A stretch of DNA of 32,057 bases from Bacteroidia bacterium (GCA_030158725.1 JAOASJ010000106.1:1-32057); one strand, 5' to 3'. Shown: positions 23,569 through 32,057, numbered from the stretch's first letter. Translations and numbers: made by a program. The notes: generated from the letters alone by a model not told the origin.

Positions 23569-24666
23569 ATGTCGACTTTAAAATTTCACACTTTAAAAGT
23601 AAAAAATCTAAAAAAAGAAACCAGCGATTCTGTTTCTATTTCATTTGAAATCCCTGCAGAATTAAGTAGTTCATATACCTTTATACAAGGACAGAGCATC
23701 ACCTTACGTCACACCATAAAAGGTGAAGATGTTAGACGCTCTTATTCTATTTGCAGCAGCCCTTTAGACAACGAGTTAAGGGTTGGTATCAAAATGGTGG
23801 AAAACGGTTTGTTTTCTACCTATGCAAACAGAGACCTAAAAGAAGGTGATACTTTAGAAGTAATGACACCTAGTGGTCATTTCTACACTGAATTAAACCC
23901 AAGCCAAAGTAAACAATACCTAGCATTCGCTGCAGGTAGTGGTATTACGCCAATGTTGAGTATTATTAAAACAACTTTGGCAACTGAATTAAACAGCAGT
24001 TTCACTTTGGTATACGGAAATAAAGACACCGCTTCAATTATGTTTTTAGAGGAAATCGAAGCCCTGAAAAACATGTATTTGAGCCGCTTTACTGTTCATT
24101 ATATTTTAAGCAGAGAAGCAGTAGATGTTCCAATCCTTAACGGTAGAATTGATGCTGAAAAATGTTCTGCTTTAAACAGCAACAATTTAATTAACATAGC
24201 AAATGCCAATGAAGCATTCCTATGCGGACCTGAAAGCATGATTATGTCTGTTAAAGACCAATTGATTGCTGCAGGAATGAACAGTAAGAACATTCATTTT
24301 GAATTGTTTACCACCCCTACTTTAGCAGCTCAGGCTAACAGACCTTTACAAACTGAAGTAGTGCCTGCTGTTGACAAATCAAACAATGCCTCTGTCTCAG
24401 TTAAAATCGACGGAATTACCTATCAAATTGACTTGCCTTACAATGGTGACACCATTTTAGATGCAGCTTTGAAGAAAGGTGCTGACTTACCATTTGCTTG
24501 TAAAGGCGGTGTTTGTTGCACGTGTAGAGCAAAGGTTACTAAAGGTAGCGTAAGCATGGATATGAACTTCTCTTTGGAGGATGACGAGGTAGAAAAGGGT
24601 TATGTTTTAACCTGTCAAGCCCATCCAACCAGCGAAGAAGTTTTTGTTGATTTCGACATTAAATAA
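23569..24666 (+). CDS. PaaE-like flavin and 2Fe-2S oxidoreductase
   Basis: This 365-residue electron-transfer protein has three domains. The FAD-binding domain has RRSYSICSSP at about 56-65, the NAD(P)-binding domain has AAGSGITPMLSI and CGPESM, and the C-terminal plant-type ferredoxin domain has ligands Cys311, Cys316, Cys319 and Cys349. This order is that of PaaE, the reductase of phenylacetyl-CoA epoxidase, and of related monooxygenase reductases. No paaABCD genes are in the window, so the partner oxygenase is unknown and the PaaE name is tentative. It passes electrons from NAD(P)H through FAD and the cluster. It has its own promoter; the GH3 gene follows 44 bp later. Confidence 0.93.
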   Translation: MSTLKFHTLKVKNLKKETSDSVSISFEIPAELSSSYTFIQGQSITLRHTIKGEDVRRSYSICSSPLDNELRVGIKMVENGLFSTYANRDLKEGDTLEVMTPSGHFYTELNPSQSKQYLAFAAGSGITPMLSIIKTTLATELNSSFTLVYGNKDTASIMFLEEIEALKNMYLSRFTVHYILSREAVDVPILNGRIDAEKCSALNSNNLINIANANEAFLCGPESMIMSVKDQLIAAGMNSKNIHFELFTTPTLAAQANRPLQTEVVPAVDKSNNASVSVKIDGITYQIDLPYNGDTILDAALKKGADLPFACKGGVCCTCRAKVTKGSVSMDMNFSLEDDEVEKGYVLTCQAHPTSEEVFVDFDIK

Positions 24667-24710
24667 TCAGTTTCTCTTACCCCATTAAATTATTTTTGAT
24701 TCGCAAATAG

Positions 24711-26264
24711 ATGCCCAATAGTTACAGTAAGAATATATTGAAACAAATTGTAAATGCAGGTAGACGAATTACTTTGCCATTTACACTTAATCAAGATAAA
24801 GCTTACAGACAACAATTGCGCACCTTAAAGAAATTGCTTAAAAAAGCTGAGGATACTGAATACGGTATAAAGCACAATTTCAAAAATGTTTTAAATTCCA
24901 AAACGGTTTACCGCAGCTATAAGCAATTGGTGCCAGTGATGGACTATTCAAAAATGCATGATTGGTGGCAAAAAGCCTACAATGGTAGCGAGAATGTAAC
25001 TTGGCCTGGCAAAATAGATTTCTTTGCGCTCAGCTCTGGAACCTCAGAGGGAAGCAGTAAATATATCCCCGTTTCAGAGGATATGATAAAGTCAATTACC
25101 AAGGCCAGCCTTAGACAAATCATCAGCATTGCTAAGACAGATATACCAAAAGATTTTTTAGCCAAAGACTATTTAATTATTGGTGGTAGCACCAGTTTAT
25201 ATTTCAACGACCAAGGCGATACCTATGCAGGCGACTTGAGTGGTATAACCAGCAGCAATGTACCTGCTTGGTTTGATCGTTTTTCAAAACCTTCATTGGA
25301 TATACGCAGTGAGAAAAGTTGGCAAAACAAAATCGACCGTATGGTTGAAGAAGCGCCTAATTGGGATGTTGTAGCCATTGCAGGCGTACCTGCTTGGATT
25401 CAAATTTTGTTTGAAAACATCATAGAAAAATACAGACTAAAAAACATCCATGATATTTGGCCAAATTTCAGTGTTTACATTTGGGGCGGGGTTGCTATTG
25501 AACCATATAGAAAGAGCTTAAATGCTTTATTAGACCATCCCATTATGTATTTCGAAACCTATTTGGCTTCAGAAGGATTTGTGGCATATCAAGCAAAGAA
25601 GGATGTCGACGGAATGCGTTTAAATTTCAAAAATGGAATGTTCTATGAATTCATTCCATTTAATGAGGATAATTTTGACGAGAACAATGACGTTAGACCA
25701 AATGCTGTTTGTTTAAATTTACGACAAGTAAAAAAAGACACGGATTATGCCATTTTATTGACCACTTGTTCTGGTGCTTGGCGTTATTTGATAGGCGACA
25801 CCATTAGATTTACGAATACAGAGAGTTGCGAAATTAAAATCACTGGCCGCACCAAGCACTTCTTAAGTGTATGCGGCGAACATTTAAGTGTAGACAACAT
25901 GAACACCGCTGTTTCTCAATTAAGTGATTTCATTGGAGAACCTATTAATGAATTTACAGTTAAAGGCATCAGCAAAAACAAAGTTCATAGCCACCAATGG
26001 TATATCGCTTGCGATAAAGCTGGATTGGACGAGAAAGAACTCGCCCTTAAGCTTGACGAATATCTTTGTTTAAGTAACGACGATTACGCAACGGAAAGAA
26101 AGCATGCATTAAAAGACATTAAAGTAAAAATCCTACCCTTGGATATGTTTATCTCATGGATGCAAGAACAAGGAAAGTTTGGCTCACAAAACAAATTCCC
26201 TAGGGTATTGAGCAACAGCAAGTATCAAGAATGGCTCGATTTTCTTGACGCTCACAAAAAATAA
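24711..26264 (+). CDS. GH3-family acyl-adenylating enzyme
   Basis: This 517-residue protein belongs to the GH3 family, known in plants for joining amino acids to auxin or jasmonate through an acyl-adenylate. The ATP-binding motif is at 107-118 (LSSGTSEGSSKY). Other family features are YIWGGVAIEPYR, MYFETYLASEG and the hinge region YLIGDTIRFT followed by KITGRTKHFLSVCGEHLS. No signal peptide is present. Bacterial members are widespread in Bacteroidota, but their substrates are mostly unknown. A -7 box TATTTTTG (24691-24698) lies 12 bp before the ATG. It may also be read through from the reductase gene. A bidirectional terminator follows. Confidence 0.93.
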   Translation: MPNSYSKNILKQIVNAGRRITLPFTLNQDKAYRQQLRTLKKLLKKAEDTEYGIKHNFKNVLNSKTVYRSYKQLVPVMDYSKMHDWWQKAYNGSENVTWPGKIDFFALSSGTSEGSSKYIPVSEDMIKSITKASLRQIISIAKTDIPKDFLAKDYLIIGGSTSLYFNDQGDTYAGDLSGITSSNVPAWFDRFSKPSLDIRSEKSWQNKIDRMVEEAPNWDVVAIAGVPAWIQILFENIIEKYRLKNIHDIWPNFSVYIWGGVAIEPYRKSLNALLDHPIMYFETYLASEGFVAYQAKKDVDGMRLNFKNGMFYEFIPFNEDNFDENNDVRPNAVCLNLRQVKKDTDYAILLTTCSGAWRYLIGDTIRFTNTESCEIKITGRTKHFLSVCGEHLSVDNMNTAVSQLSDFIGEPINEFTVKGISKNKVHSHQWYIACDKAGLDEKELALKLDEYLCLSNDDYATERKHALKDIKVKILPLDMFISWMQEQGKFGSQNKFPRVLSNSKYQEWLDFLDAHKK

Positions 26265-26272
26265 AAAAACAA

Positions 26273-26299
26273 AAAAGGGACAAATAAATTGTCCCTTTT
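26273..26299. terminator. Bidirectional intrinsic terminator
   Basis: AAAAGGGACAA (26273-26283) and TTGTCCCTTTT (26289-26299) form a perfect 11-bp stem with a 5-base loop. It sits between the convergent GH3 and DUF4197 genes and can serve both. Confidence 0.88.
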
Positions 26300-26319
26300 C
26301 TATTAATATTTTTTAGTAA

Positions 26320-27045
26320 TTATATCTTTTTAGAATCTGCATATTTGAATGCTTTCACCATTAAGTCAGTTGCTCTTTTAGCAGGATTTTCACGGATTGC
26401 ATTCTCTTCTTCTTCAACTTTATTAAACAAAGCGACTAAAGCTTTTTCAGTTACATATCCATTTAAATCAGGATTAAGTTTATTGGTAATCAAAGGATTC
26501 TTATTGTAAATATTCACCAAATCAGCCCAATTGGCGGTGAAACCAACTTTATCCAAAGACTCTTGAATTTTTGGTTTAAACGCATTGGTTAATGCAGTGG
26601 TGGTATTCTGTTTTAAATAACTTGTAGCTGCTCCTTTACCTCCAGTTAAAATTCCCATTGCATCGGTAAAACTCATATTGGTAACTGCGTCCATAAAAAT
26701 CGGTTTAGCCGTTAATACAGCCGCTTCAGCACCTTCATTTAATTTGTTAATGACATTATCAACCTGGGTACCCATGCCCAATGATCTTAATTTATCAGCA
26801 ATTTTTTGAGCGTCTGACGGAAGTAAAATTCTAATAGCTGAGTTTTTGTTAAAGCCACCTGCTGCAGATAAAACATTGACACCATTGCCAAAGCCTTGCT
26901 TCAAAGCGTCTTTAAGACCACCAGCAGCTTCAGTTGAAGTTGGAGTACTTAACACATCAGTTGCAACCTCAGTGGCTACAGTTTTTAATACATCACAAGA
27001 AATAAGTGAAACGGAAATGATCGATACGATCAGGAGTTTTTTCAT
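26320..27045 (-). CDS. DUF4197 domain lipoprotein
   Basis: This 241-residue protein has a lipoprotein signal peptide (MKKLLIVSIISVSLISC, lipid-bearing Cys near residue 17). The remainder is a helical DUF4197 domain, with GLKDALKQGFGNGVNVLSAAGG, the segment LRSLGMGTQVDNVINKLNEG, and ATSYLKQNTTTALTNAFKP. The family is widespread in Proteobacteria and Bacteroidota with no known function; an envelope location is expected. It lies 46 bp after the MarR gene in the same direction, so co-transcription and control by that regulator are possible. Confidence 0.9.
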   Translation of the reverse strand: MKKLLIVSIISVSLISCDVLKTVATEVATDVLSTPTSTEAAGGLKDALKQGFGNGVNVLSAAGGFNKNSAIRILLPSDAQKIADKLRSLGMGTQVDNVINKLNEGAEAAVLTAKPIFMDAVTNMSFTDAMGILTGGKGAATSYLKQNTTTALTNAFKPKIQESLDKVGFTANWADLVNIYNKNPLITNKLNPDLNGYVTEKALVALFNKVEEEENAIRENPAKRATDLMVKAFKYADSKKI

Positions 27046-27091
27046 ATTATAATAAAGATTTATTTTTAGCTACACAAAAGCTATACCAATA

Positions 27092-27553
27092 CTAAGCGTC
27101 CAAACTTGCTCTTACTTTATCTAATATATCAGACAATAGCAAAAGTTCGTTGTCGTCTACCTTTCTTAGATTGATATTTACCAATTCAAACATTGGGTTA
27201 ATCTCTTCCAAGGCTTTTAAACCCTTATCTGAAATTTTTAACAGGATTTGTCTTCTGTTGGTTTTGTTGTTGTTGCGAAGTATAAGTTTTTTATCTACCA
27301 ACTTATCGCACAACCTAGTTATATCTGGATTTTTATCCAACATAACTTCTTTCAGATCACCACAGGTTGCATGCCCATCTTTTCTTCCTTTCAAAATACG
27401 AAGAACATTGTACTGAGGCAAAGAAATGCCGTAAACTTTTAAAGCTTTTTTAAAAGAATCTTCAATGGCATTTGCAGTATAGATGATATTCACTATCGCC
27501 TTTTCCTGAGCACTATTGAATTTAGACTGATTTATTTCTTCTTCTATTTTCAA
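27092..27553 (-). CDS. MarR-family transcriptional regulator
   Basis: This 153-residue winged helix-turn-helix protein carries the MarR core: LPQYNVLRILKGR, CGDLKEVMLDKNPDITRLCD (recognition helix region), LVDKKLILRNNNKTNRRQIL (wing) and ISDKGLKALEEI. The family usually represses neighbouring genes and releases DNA on binding phenolic or oxidising ligands. The start codon is TTG, with no nearby in-frame ATG. A full -7 box (TAAATTTG) lies only 5 bases upstream, suggesting a leaderless message. AlkD-like and DUF4197 genes flank it in the same direction. Confidence 0.93.
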   Translation of the reverse strand: MKIEEEINQSKFNSAQEKAIVNIIYTANAIEDSFKKALKVYGISLPQYNVLRILKGRKDGHATCGDLKEVMLDKNPDITRLCDKLVDKKLILRNNNKTNRRQILLKISDKGLKALEEINPMFELVNINLRKVDDNELLLLSDILDKVRASLDA

Positions 27554-27558
27554 TTCTG

Positions 27559-27589
27559 CAAATTTAGAAAAAATTAGGGAAACTTATAA
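27559..27589 (-). promoter_or_regulatory. Promoter of the marR-like gene
   Basis: TAAATTTG (27559-27566) with TTA (27587-27589) 20 bases upstream on the minus strand. The upstream element overlaps the stop codon of the preceding gene. The box is 5 bases from the TTG start codon. Confidence 0.5.
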
Positions 27590-28258
27590 CTTAATATTTT
27601 TGAGGGCTTCGCGGTGAGAAAGTGGCTTTAATGAATTAGATGCAACAAAGTTCTTTACCCATATAGGATTCACTTTTGCATATTGTCTGAGTGCCCAACC
27701 TATTGCTTTTTGTATAAAAAACTCTTTAGATTCTTGGTTCATGAAAATTATTTTCTCCAAATAATCTGTATCCGTTTCTTGTTTGTAGGTTAATTGATGG
27801 ATTATGCAAACCCTCTTCAACCACATATTGTTGCTGTTTTCCCATTTGAGCAAATAGGTTTTCTTGAGGTCTGGATATTTTTGAAAGTAAGGACCAATAC
27901 AATGTGAACTAATGGTATCAACAGTATCCCACCAACTGGCATTGACGAGCATTTCTTCAAAAACACCAATACTTTCTTGGTTCCAAAGTTTCTTGAACCT
28001 TTCAGCGACTATCATTGAGGTATAGTGCCATTCGCGTTCTGGCTTATCCCATAAATCCAACAACAAAGTATGCAGTTCATTTGAATCCTTAAGCTTTAGA
28101 TTCTTAATTTCGTTGAGAACAATTTCTTTTCTTCTCGGCGCCGGTATTCCAAAGAAAACAAATTTATTCTTCATATATGCAGACATTGCATCTGCGCGGT
28201 CTTGGTCCGCCTCTATTACAAATGCATTGGCAATATTGTCGATAAAACTATTTTTCAC
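27584..28258 (-). CDS. AlkD-like DNA alkylation repair protein
   Basis: This 224-residue protein is made of HEAT-like helical repeats of the AlkD type, DNA glycosylases that remove N3- and N7-alkylated purines without flipping the base. Family stretches seen are FFGIPAPRRKEI, REWHYTSMIVAERF, ASWWDTVDTISSHCIGPYF, MWLKRVCIIHQL and FFIQKAIGWALRQYAKVNP. The Trp and Asp residues of the NASWWDTVD segment match the active-site region of the family. Start is GTG, overlapping the end of the isocitrate dehydrogenase gene by 11 bp, so translation is probably coupled to it. The pairing with a metabolic gene has no obvious functional meaning. Confidence 0.93.
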   Translation of the reverse strand: MKNSFIDNIANAFVIEADQDRADAMSAYMKNKFVFFGIPAPRRKEIVLNEIKNLKLKDSNELHTLLLDLWDKPEREWHYTSMIVAERFKKLWNQESIGVFEEMLVNASWWDTVDTISSHCIGPYFQKYPDLKKTYLLKWENSNNMWLKRVCIIHQLTYKQETDTDYLEKIIFMNQESKEFFIQKAIGWALRQYAKVNPIWVKNFVASNSLKPLSHREALKNIKL

Positions 28259-29690
28259 CTTGACTAACTGAATAAGCTAAATTACCATTGATTTGGTAAA
28301 GGTTTTCAGTCTTAATGATATCTAAGTTAAGCGACATTACTTGAGCTTGCAGTTCCAATACATTTTCAAAAGTCAAACCACTCCCCATTTGTTTAAAACG
28401 GCAGCGCCAATGGTTGGTGCAAAATGTAGAAGCATGACCGTTTGGATAAACCACAACACCACGGTTTGAAATTCTATCCAATTTTAAATGGGTATTGGAA
28501 AGGCTGTTTAACATTGCCGCAAGTTCTTCAGCAGTTTTATTGTCTTGGTCTAGAAACAAATCCACCCCTAACAATACTTTTTCTGTTTTAGGTACTATCG
28601 GCGATTTAATAACGATAGGTTTAGCATTGTGGTTGAGGTGTACCGGTTTGAACTGAACAGGCAATTGGCCTAAGCGTTCAATAACCGCTTGAGCAAAAGC
28701 TTGGGTACCAACCTTTACTTTACTTACTCCATCCTTGTACATATCGCCGGTGTGAACACCATCTTCTAAGGTTTTTAGAAGTGCATTTTGAATTTTCTCA
28801 GCGATATCTGCTTTGCCAATTTGCACCAACATCATGCAAGCACCGTTGAGCAAACCACTAGGATTTGCAATGTCTTTTCCTGCAATATCAGGAGCAGAAC
28901 CGTGAATGGCTTCAAACATGGCAAAATTTTCTCCCACATTGCTGCTACCGCCTAAACCAACGGAACCTGCAACATCTGCTGCGATATCCGATATTATATC
29001 ACCATAAAGATTCATGGTCACTATCATATCAAAACGTTCTGGATCGCTGGCAAGTTTGGCCGCACCGATGTCTATTATATAATGGTCGGTTGTAATAGAA
29101 GGGTATTCTTTTGCAATACGGTCGAAAGTCTTATGAAAAAGACCATCGGTCATTTTCATAATATTGTCTTTGCTCATGCAGGTAAGATGCTTGCGGTTGT
29201 TTGCAATAGCATATTCAAAAGCATAGCGAATAATTTTTTCAGTTCCTTGCACTGACACCAACTTAAGACATTGTAAAACATCATCTGTTTGTTGGTATTC
29301 TATTCCAGCATATAGGTCCTCTTCATTTTCACGAATAATAACCAAATCCATTTTCGGAAAATTGCTTCTCACATATGGCGCATAACTGATACAAGGTCTA
29401 ACGTTTGAATACAGACCTAAGGTTTTGCGAATGGCCACATTCAAACTTTGGTAACCTCCACCTTGTGGCGTGGTGATAGGTGCTTTAAGGAAAATCTTAT
29501 TTTTTTCTAAAATATGCCAATTCTCATTAGAGATTCCAGCGGTATTACCAGCTAAGTAAACCTTCTCTCCTATTTCAATGACATCGTATTCTAAATTGGC
29601 CCCTGCAGCTTGAAGAATCTCCAGAGTGGCTTTCATGATTTCGGGACCTATGCCATCTCCGTATGCTACAGTAATTCTATTTGTATCCAT
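28248..29690 (-). CDS. icd: NADP-dependent isocitrate dehydrogenase (Thermus type)
   Basis: This 480-residue enzyme converts isocitrate to 2-oxoglutarate and CO2 in the TCA cycle. The catalytic core (about residues 1-335) has the beta-decarboxylating dehydrogenase features: YGDGIGPEI, the substrate loop SLNVAIRKTLGLYSNVRP, IRENEEDLYAGIE, MTMNLYGDIISDI-like segment and the coenzyme loop EAIHGSAPDIAGK. A ~140-residue C-terminal extension (GVDLFLDQD, LDRISNRGVVVYPNG, NHWRCRF) matches that of the Thermus thermophilus enzyme, which separates it from E. coli Icd and from isopropylmalate dehydrogenase. The gene is first of a minus-strand group and has its own promoter. Confidence 0.93.
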   Translation of the reverse strand: MDTNRITVAYGDGIGPEIMKATLEILQAAGANLEYDVIEIGEKVYLAGNTAGISNENWHILEKNKIFLKAPITTPQGGGYQSLNVAIRKTLGLYSNVRPCISYAPYVRSNFPKMDLVIIRENEEDLYAGIEYQQTDDVLQCLKLVSVQGTEKIIRYAFEYAIANNRKHLTCMSKDNIMKMTDGLFHKTFDRIAKEYPSITTDHYIIDIGAAKLASDPERFDMIVTMNLYGDIISDIAADVAGSVGLGGSSNVGENFAMFEAIHGSAPDIAGKDIANPSGLLNGACMMLVQIGKADIAEKIQNALLKTLEDGVHTGDMYKDGVSKVKVGTQAFAQAVIERLGQLPVQFKPVHLNHNAKPIVIKSPIVPKTEKVLLGVDLFLDQDNKTAEELAAMLNSLSNTHLKLDRISNRGVVVYPNGHASTFCTNHWRCRFKQMGSGLTFENVLELQAQVMSLNLDIIKTENLYQINGNLAYSVSQGEK

Positions 29691-29703
29691 TTATTTTGGT
29701 CCG

Positions 29704-29734
29704 CGAAGATACTTATTAATACATTTCGGAACAA
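29704..29734 (-). promoter_or_regulatory. Promoter of the isocitrate dehydrogenase gene
   Basis: TTG (29732-29734), 20 bases, then TATCTTCG (29704-29711) on the minus strand, one mismatch to consensus, about 13 bp before the ATG. Confidence 0.5.
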
Positions 29735-29789
29735 GTTGTAAGAACATGTCGAGGGTCATAAAAAAAAGCGATAATTTTTAAATGTTATT

Positions 29790-29808
29790 ATTTAGAAAAG
29801 TTCTAAAT
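29790..29808. promoter_or_regulatory. 19-bp palindrome before feoA, possible iron-regulator operator
   Basis: ATTTAGAA (29790-29797), AAG, TTCTAAAT (29801-29808) is a perfect 8-3-8 inverted repeat, 16 bp before the feoA ATG and overlapping the likely core promoter (TAAATTG at 29804-29810). Size and place fit a Fur- or DtxR-type operator for a ferrous iron uptake operon. The assignment is inferred from position and symmetry only. Confidence 0.5.
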
Positions 29809-29824
29809 TGCGCCCCTATTTAAA

Positions 29825-30058
29825 ATGAACGCGAGCGAGCTTAAGCAAGGAGATACAGCCATGATTCACCATGTGGAATTTTCAGACCTTAGGAATAAGC
29901 TAATAGAAATGGGTTGTTTTGAAGGCAATAAAATCAAAAGACTTTATACTGCTCCTTTAGGCGACCCAATCGCATTTGATATCAATGGCTATATTTTGGC
30001 CTTAAGAAAAGAAGAAGCAAAATTGATAGAAATAACCTTGAAAAAAATTGAGTCATAG
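29825..30058 (+). CDS. feoA: Ferrous iron transport protein A
   Basis: This 77-residue cytosolic SH3-like protein (MNASELKQGDTAMIHHVEFS, then LIEMGCFEGNKIKRLYTAPL and DPIAFDINGYILALRKEEA) has the FeoA pattern of a short beta-barrel with the conserved E-M-G-x-x-x-G turn. FeoA assists FeoB in Fe(II) uptake, probably by touching its G-domain. The feoB gene overlaps its end by 11 bp, so the two are translated together. A palindromic site lies just upstream. Confidence 0.93.
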   Translation: MNASELKQGDTAMIHHVEFSDLRNKLIEMGCFEGNKIKRLYTAPLGDPIAFDINGYILALRKEEAKLIEITLKKIES

Positions 30059-32057
30059 CAAGGTTAAACATATCGTTTTAGCGGGAAATCCGAATTCAGG
30101 TAAGACTACATTATTTAATGCCTTAACAGGATTGCATCAAAAAATCAGCAATCTTCCTGGAACAACCATAGAAAAGAAAACAGGGTATTTCAATATTGAC
30201 AAGCAAAAAATCTCGATAACAGATTTACCTGGTACATATAGTATACATCCGAAAGGAGAAGATGAGTTAATCAGTGTAGGATTTTTAATTGACCCCAAAG
30301 ACGCTCCGATAGACTTGGTGGTATTTGTTGCTGATGCAGGGAATTTATCACGCAATTTGTTGCTTTATTCGCAAGTTGCCGACTTAGGATATCCCATGAT
30401 ATTGGCGCTAAACATGAATGATTTAGCGGCTAAAAAAGGCATTAGTATTGACATTGCAGAACTTTCTAAACATTTGGGGGTAATAGTTTGCCCTGTTAAT
30501 GCTAGAAATGAAATAGGCTTAGCCAAGCTAAAAGAAGCGATAGTTAAAGTAGACTCCGCCCATCAAAGTACCTTTTATGATGGTGGTGAAATAAGCGATT
30601 CAAATTTCTTTAGCAATTACAGACATTTTTTACAAGATCAAATTCAGAAACTAAAAGAAGAAGATCCTGAACAAACGAAGATAAACGAATTAGACATTTC
30701 TGCAGAAACAACTGCCAGATACCATAAGATTGACAAAATATTAAGCAGTTGTTTGGAACAAGATGCCAAGAAGAACAAAAACTTTACCCAAAGAATAGAT
30801 TCTGTTTTGCTGCATCCTATTTATGGATTCTTAGTATTTTATTTAACTTTATTTATCTTATTTCAACTGATATTTAAAGTTGCTGAATATCCAATGAATT
30901 GGATAGAAATGGGTTTTGCTTTTGTTTCAGAGTATTTAAAAAACAGTCTCCCACATGGTATGCTTAGTTCGCTTTTATGTGATGGAGTAATTCCAGGCAT
31001 AGGAGGCGTTATAGTTTTCTTGCCCCAGATTATCATTTTATTTGCCTTACTAGCCATTTTGGAAGACAGTGGGTATATGACTAGGGTTAGCTTTATTACC
31101 GACAGGCTAATGCGTAAATTTGGATTGAATGGAAAATCGGTTGTACCACTTATTGGGGGCATGGCTTGTGCGATTCCTTCAATTATGGCTAGCCGAAATA
31201 TTGAAAACAAAAAAGACCGTTTGATTACAATACTTGTTACTCCATTAATGAGTTGTTCAGCGCGATTGCCTGTCTATACCTTACTATTAAGTTTATTGTT
31301 TATAGAGAAGGATCAAAGCTGGGTCGATTTAAGAGGTCTCATTTTACTGGGCATGTATCTTCTCGGATTTGTTGCAGCCTTATTGTTTGCTTTCCTATTC
31401 AAATTGATTTTAAAACAGAAAGAAAAAAGCTTTTTCATATTGGAGTTACCCGATTACAGAAAACCGCGTTTGAAAAATGTTTTGTTTACCATCAAAGCAA
31501 AGGCAGGCGATTTTGTGTTCAACGCAGGTAAAATAATTGTAATGGTAAGCATAGTACTTTGGTTTCTTGCCAGCTATGCTCCAGGCAACAAGTTCAATGA
31601 CATAGACCAAAAATATTCTACTTATACGGGCGAAGACAAGGCTTTAAAAATCCAAAGTGAGCGCTTGGAAGTAAGTTATGCAGGTATATTGGGCAAAACG
31701 ATAGAGCCTGCAATTAAGCCATTGGGTTACGATTGGAAAATAGGCATAGCCTTGGTTACGAGTTTTGCCGCTAGAGAAGTCTTTGTTGGCACCATTGCGA
31801 CCATATATAGTGTTGGAGACCCAGATGATGAAAAAACATTAAGTGCAGTCTTGGCCTCTCAAAAAAGAGTTTCAGACAACAAGCCCTTATATTCTGTTGC
31901 AACAGTCTTATCGCTTTTAATATTTTACGCCTTTGCTATGCAATGCTTCAGCACCTTGGCTGTAACCTACAGAGAGACACACTCTATCAAATGGCCATTG
32001 GTTCAATTCTTTTACATGAGCGGCTTTGCTTGGCTTATGAGTTTTATTGTTTATCAG
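30048..32057 (+). CDS. feoB: Ferrous iron transporter FeoB (runs past window end)
   Basis: The frame is open for 670 codons to the last base of the window without a stop, so the gene is nearly complete (family ~680-800). The N-terminal G-domain has G1 GNPNSGKT (13-20), G2 Thr in NLPGTT, G3 DLPG (59-62) and G4 NMND (122-125). A helical spacer follows, then the membrane part with FeoB Gate motifs (GGMACAIPSIMASR, LMSCSARLPVY) and many hydrophobic helices. It imports Fe(II) across the inner membrane with GTP hydrolysis. The only usable start before the G1 motif is TTG at 30048, because an in-frame stop (TGA at 30039) lies just upstream. This gives an 11-bp overlap with feoA. Confidence 0.95.
   Translation, partial: MSHSKVKHIVLAGNPNSGKTTLFNALTGLHQKISNLPGTTIEKKTGYFNIDKQKISITDLPGTYSIHPKGEDELISVGFLIDPKDAPIDLVVFVADAGNLSRNLLLYSQVADLGYPMILALNMNDLAAKKGISIDIAELSKHLGVIVCPVNARNEIGLAKLKEAIVKVDSAHQSTFYDGGEISDSNFFSNYRHFLQDQIQKLKEEDPEQTKINELDISAETTARYHKIDKILSSCLEQDAKKNKNFTQRIDSVLLHPIYGFLVFYLTLFILFQLIFKVAEYPMNWIEMGFAFVSEYLKNSLPHGMLSSLLCDGVIPGIGGVIVFLPQIIILFALLAILEDSGYMTRVSFITDRLMRKFGLNGKSVVPLIGGMACAIPSIMASRNIENKKDRLITILVTPLMSCSARLPVYTLLLSLLFIEKDQSWVDLRGLILLGMYLLGFVAALLFAFLFKLILKQKEKSFFILELPDYRKPRLKNVLFTIKAKAGDFVFNAGKIIVMVSIVLWFLASYAPGNKFNDIDQKYSTYTGEDKALKIQSERLEVSYAGILGKTIEPAIKPLGYDWKIGIALVTSFAAREVFVGTIATIYSVGDPDDEKTLSAVLASQKRVSDNKPLYSVATVLSLLIFYAFAMQCFSTLAVTYRETHSIKWPLVQFFYMSGFAWLMSFIVYQ

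Noticed and set aside
28248-29690. Isopropylmalate dehydrogenase instead of isocitrate dehydrogenase
   Set aside because: The ~140-residue C-terminal extension and the core motifs match the Thermus-type isocitrate dehydrogenase; isopropylmalate dehydrogenases are about 350 residues and lack it.

Overview
The window looks like chromosome from an AT-rich member of the Bacteroidota. Three secreted proteins carry type IX secretion (T9SS) C-terminal sorting domains. Many genes have the phylum's promoter pattern (TTG, 18-21 bases, TAnnTTTG), and Shine-Dalgarno sequences are almost absent. Other typical genes are an S46 dipeptidyl-peptidase, a fused alpha-oxoamine synthase/acyltransferase, a Thermus-type isocitrate dehydrogenase and a GH3 protein. 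No phage, IS element or CRISPR array is visible.

Left part (1-6.1 kb): tRNA-Arg(ACG), a T9SS cargo protein and an SDR oxidoreductase on the minus strand. Then come MlaE/MlaF-like lipid ABC transporter subunits and an S46 peptidase whose key residue predicts DPP11-type (acidic P1) specificity, on the plus strand.

Middle-left (6.1-10.9 kb): two paralogous T9SS cargo genes on the minus strand, separated by 1.4 kb with no intact gene. That gap holds a 290-bp array of 21 units of 14 (twice 12) bp whose variants are arranged almost as a mirror image, a possible coding relic and several inverted repeats. A small 84-residue gene with its own promoter and terminator follows.

Middle (10.9-19.5 kb): an 812-residue fusion of an alpha-oxoamine synthase and a GNAT/BioF2-like acyltransferase (minus). 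A 588-bp divergent spacer with an orphan terminator-like hairpin follows. A plus-strand group then encodes a small STAS-like protein, a soluble PAS histidine kinase, a NarL-type response regulator and a 1039-residue outer-membrane protein that appears to join a degenerate peptidase-MA domain, a TolB-like propeller and an Omp85-like barrel.

Middle-right (19.5-26.3 kb): an ECF sigma factor with a rare good Shine-Dalgarno and a small anti-sigma-like protein (minus). Then SRP RNA, hisS, a small exported protein, beta-carbonic anhydrase, a PaaE-like flavin/2Fe-2S reductase and a GH3 adenylating enzyme (plus).

Right part (26.3-32.06 kb): a minus-strand group of isocitrate dehydrogenase, AlkD-like repair protein, MarR regulator and DUF4197 lipoprotein. 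Divergent from it is feoAB for ferrous iron uptake, preceded by a perfect 19-bp palindrome. feoB runs off the window end and starts at a TTG overlapping feoA.
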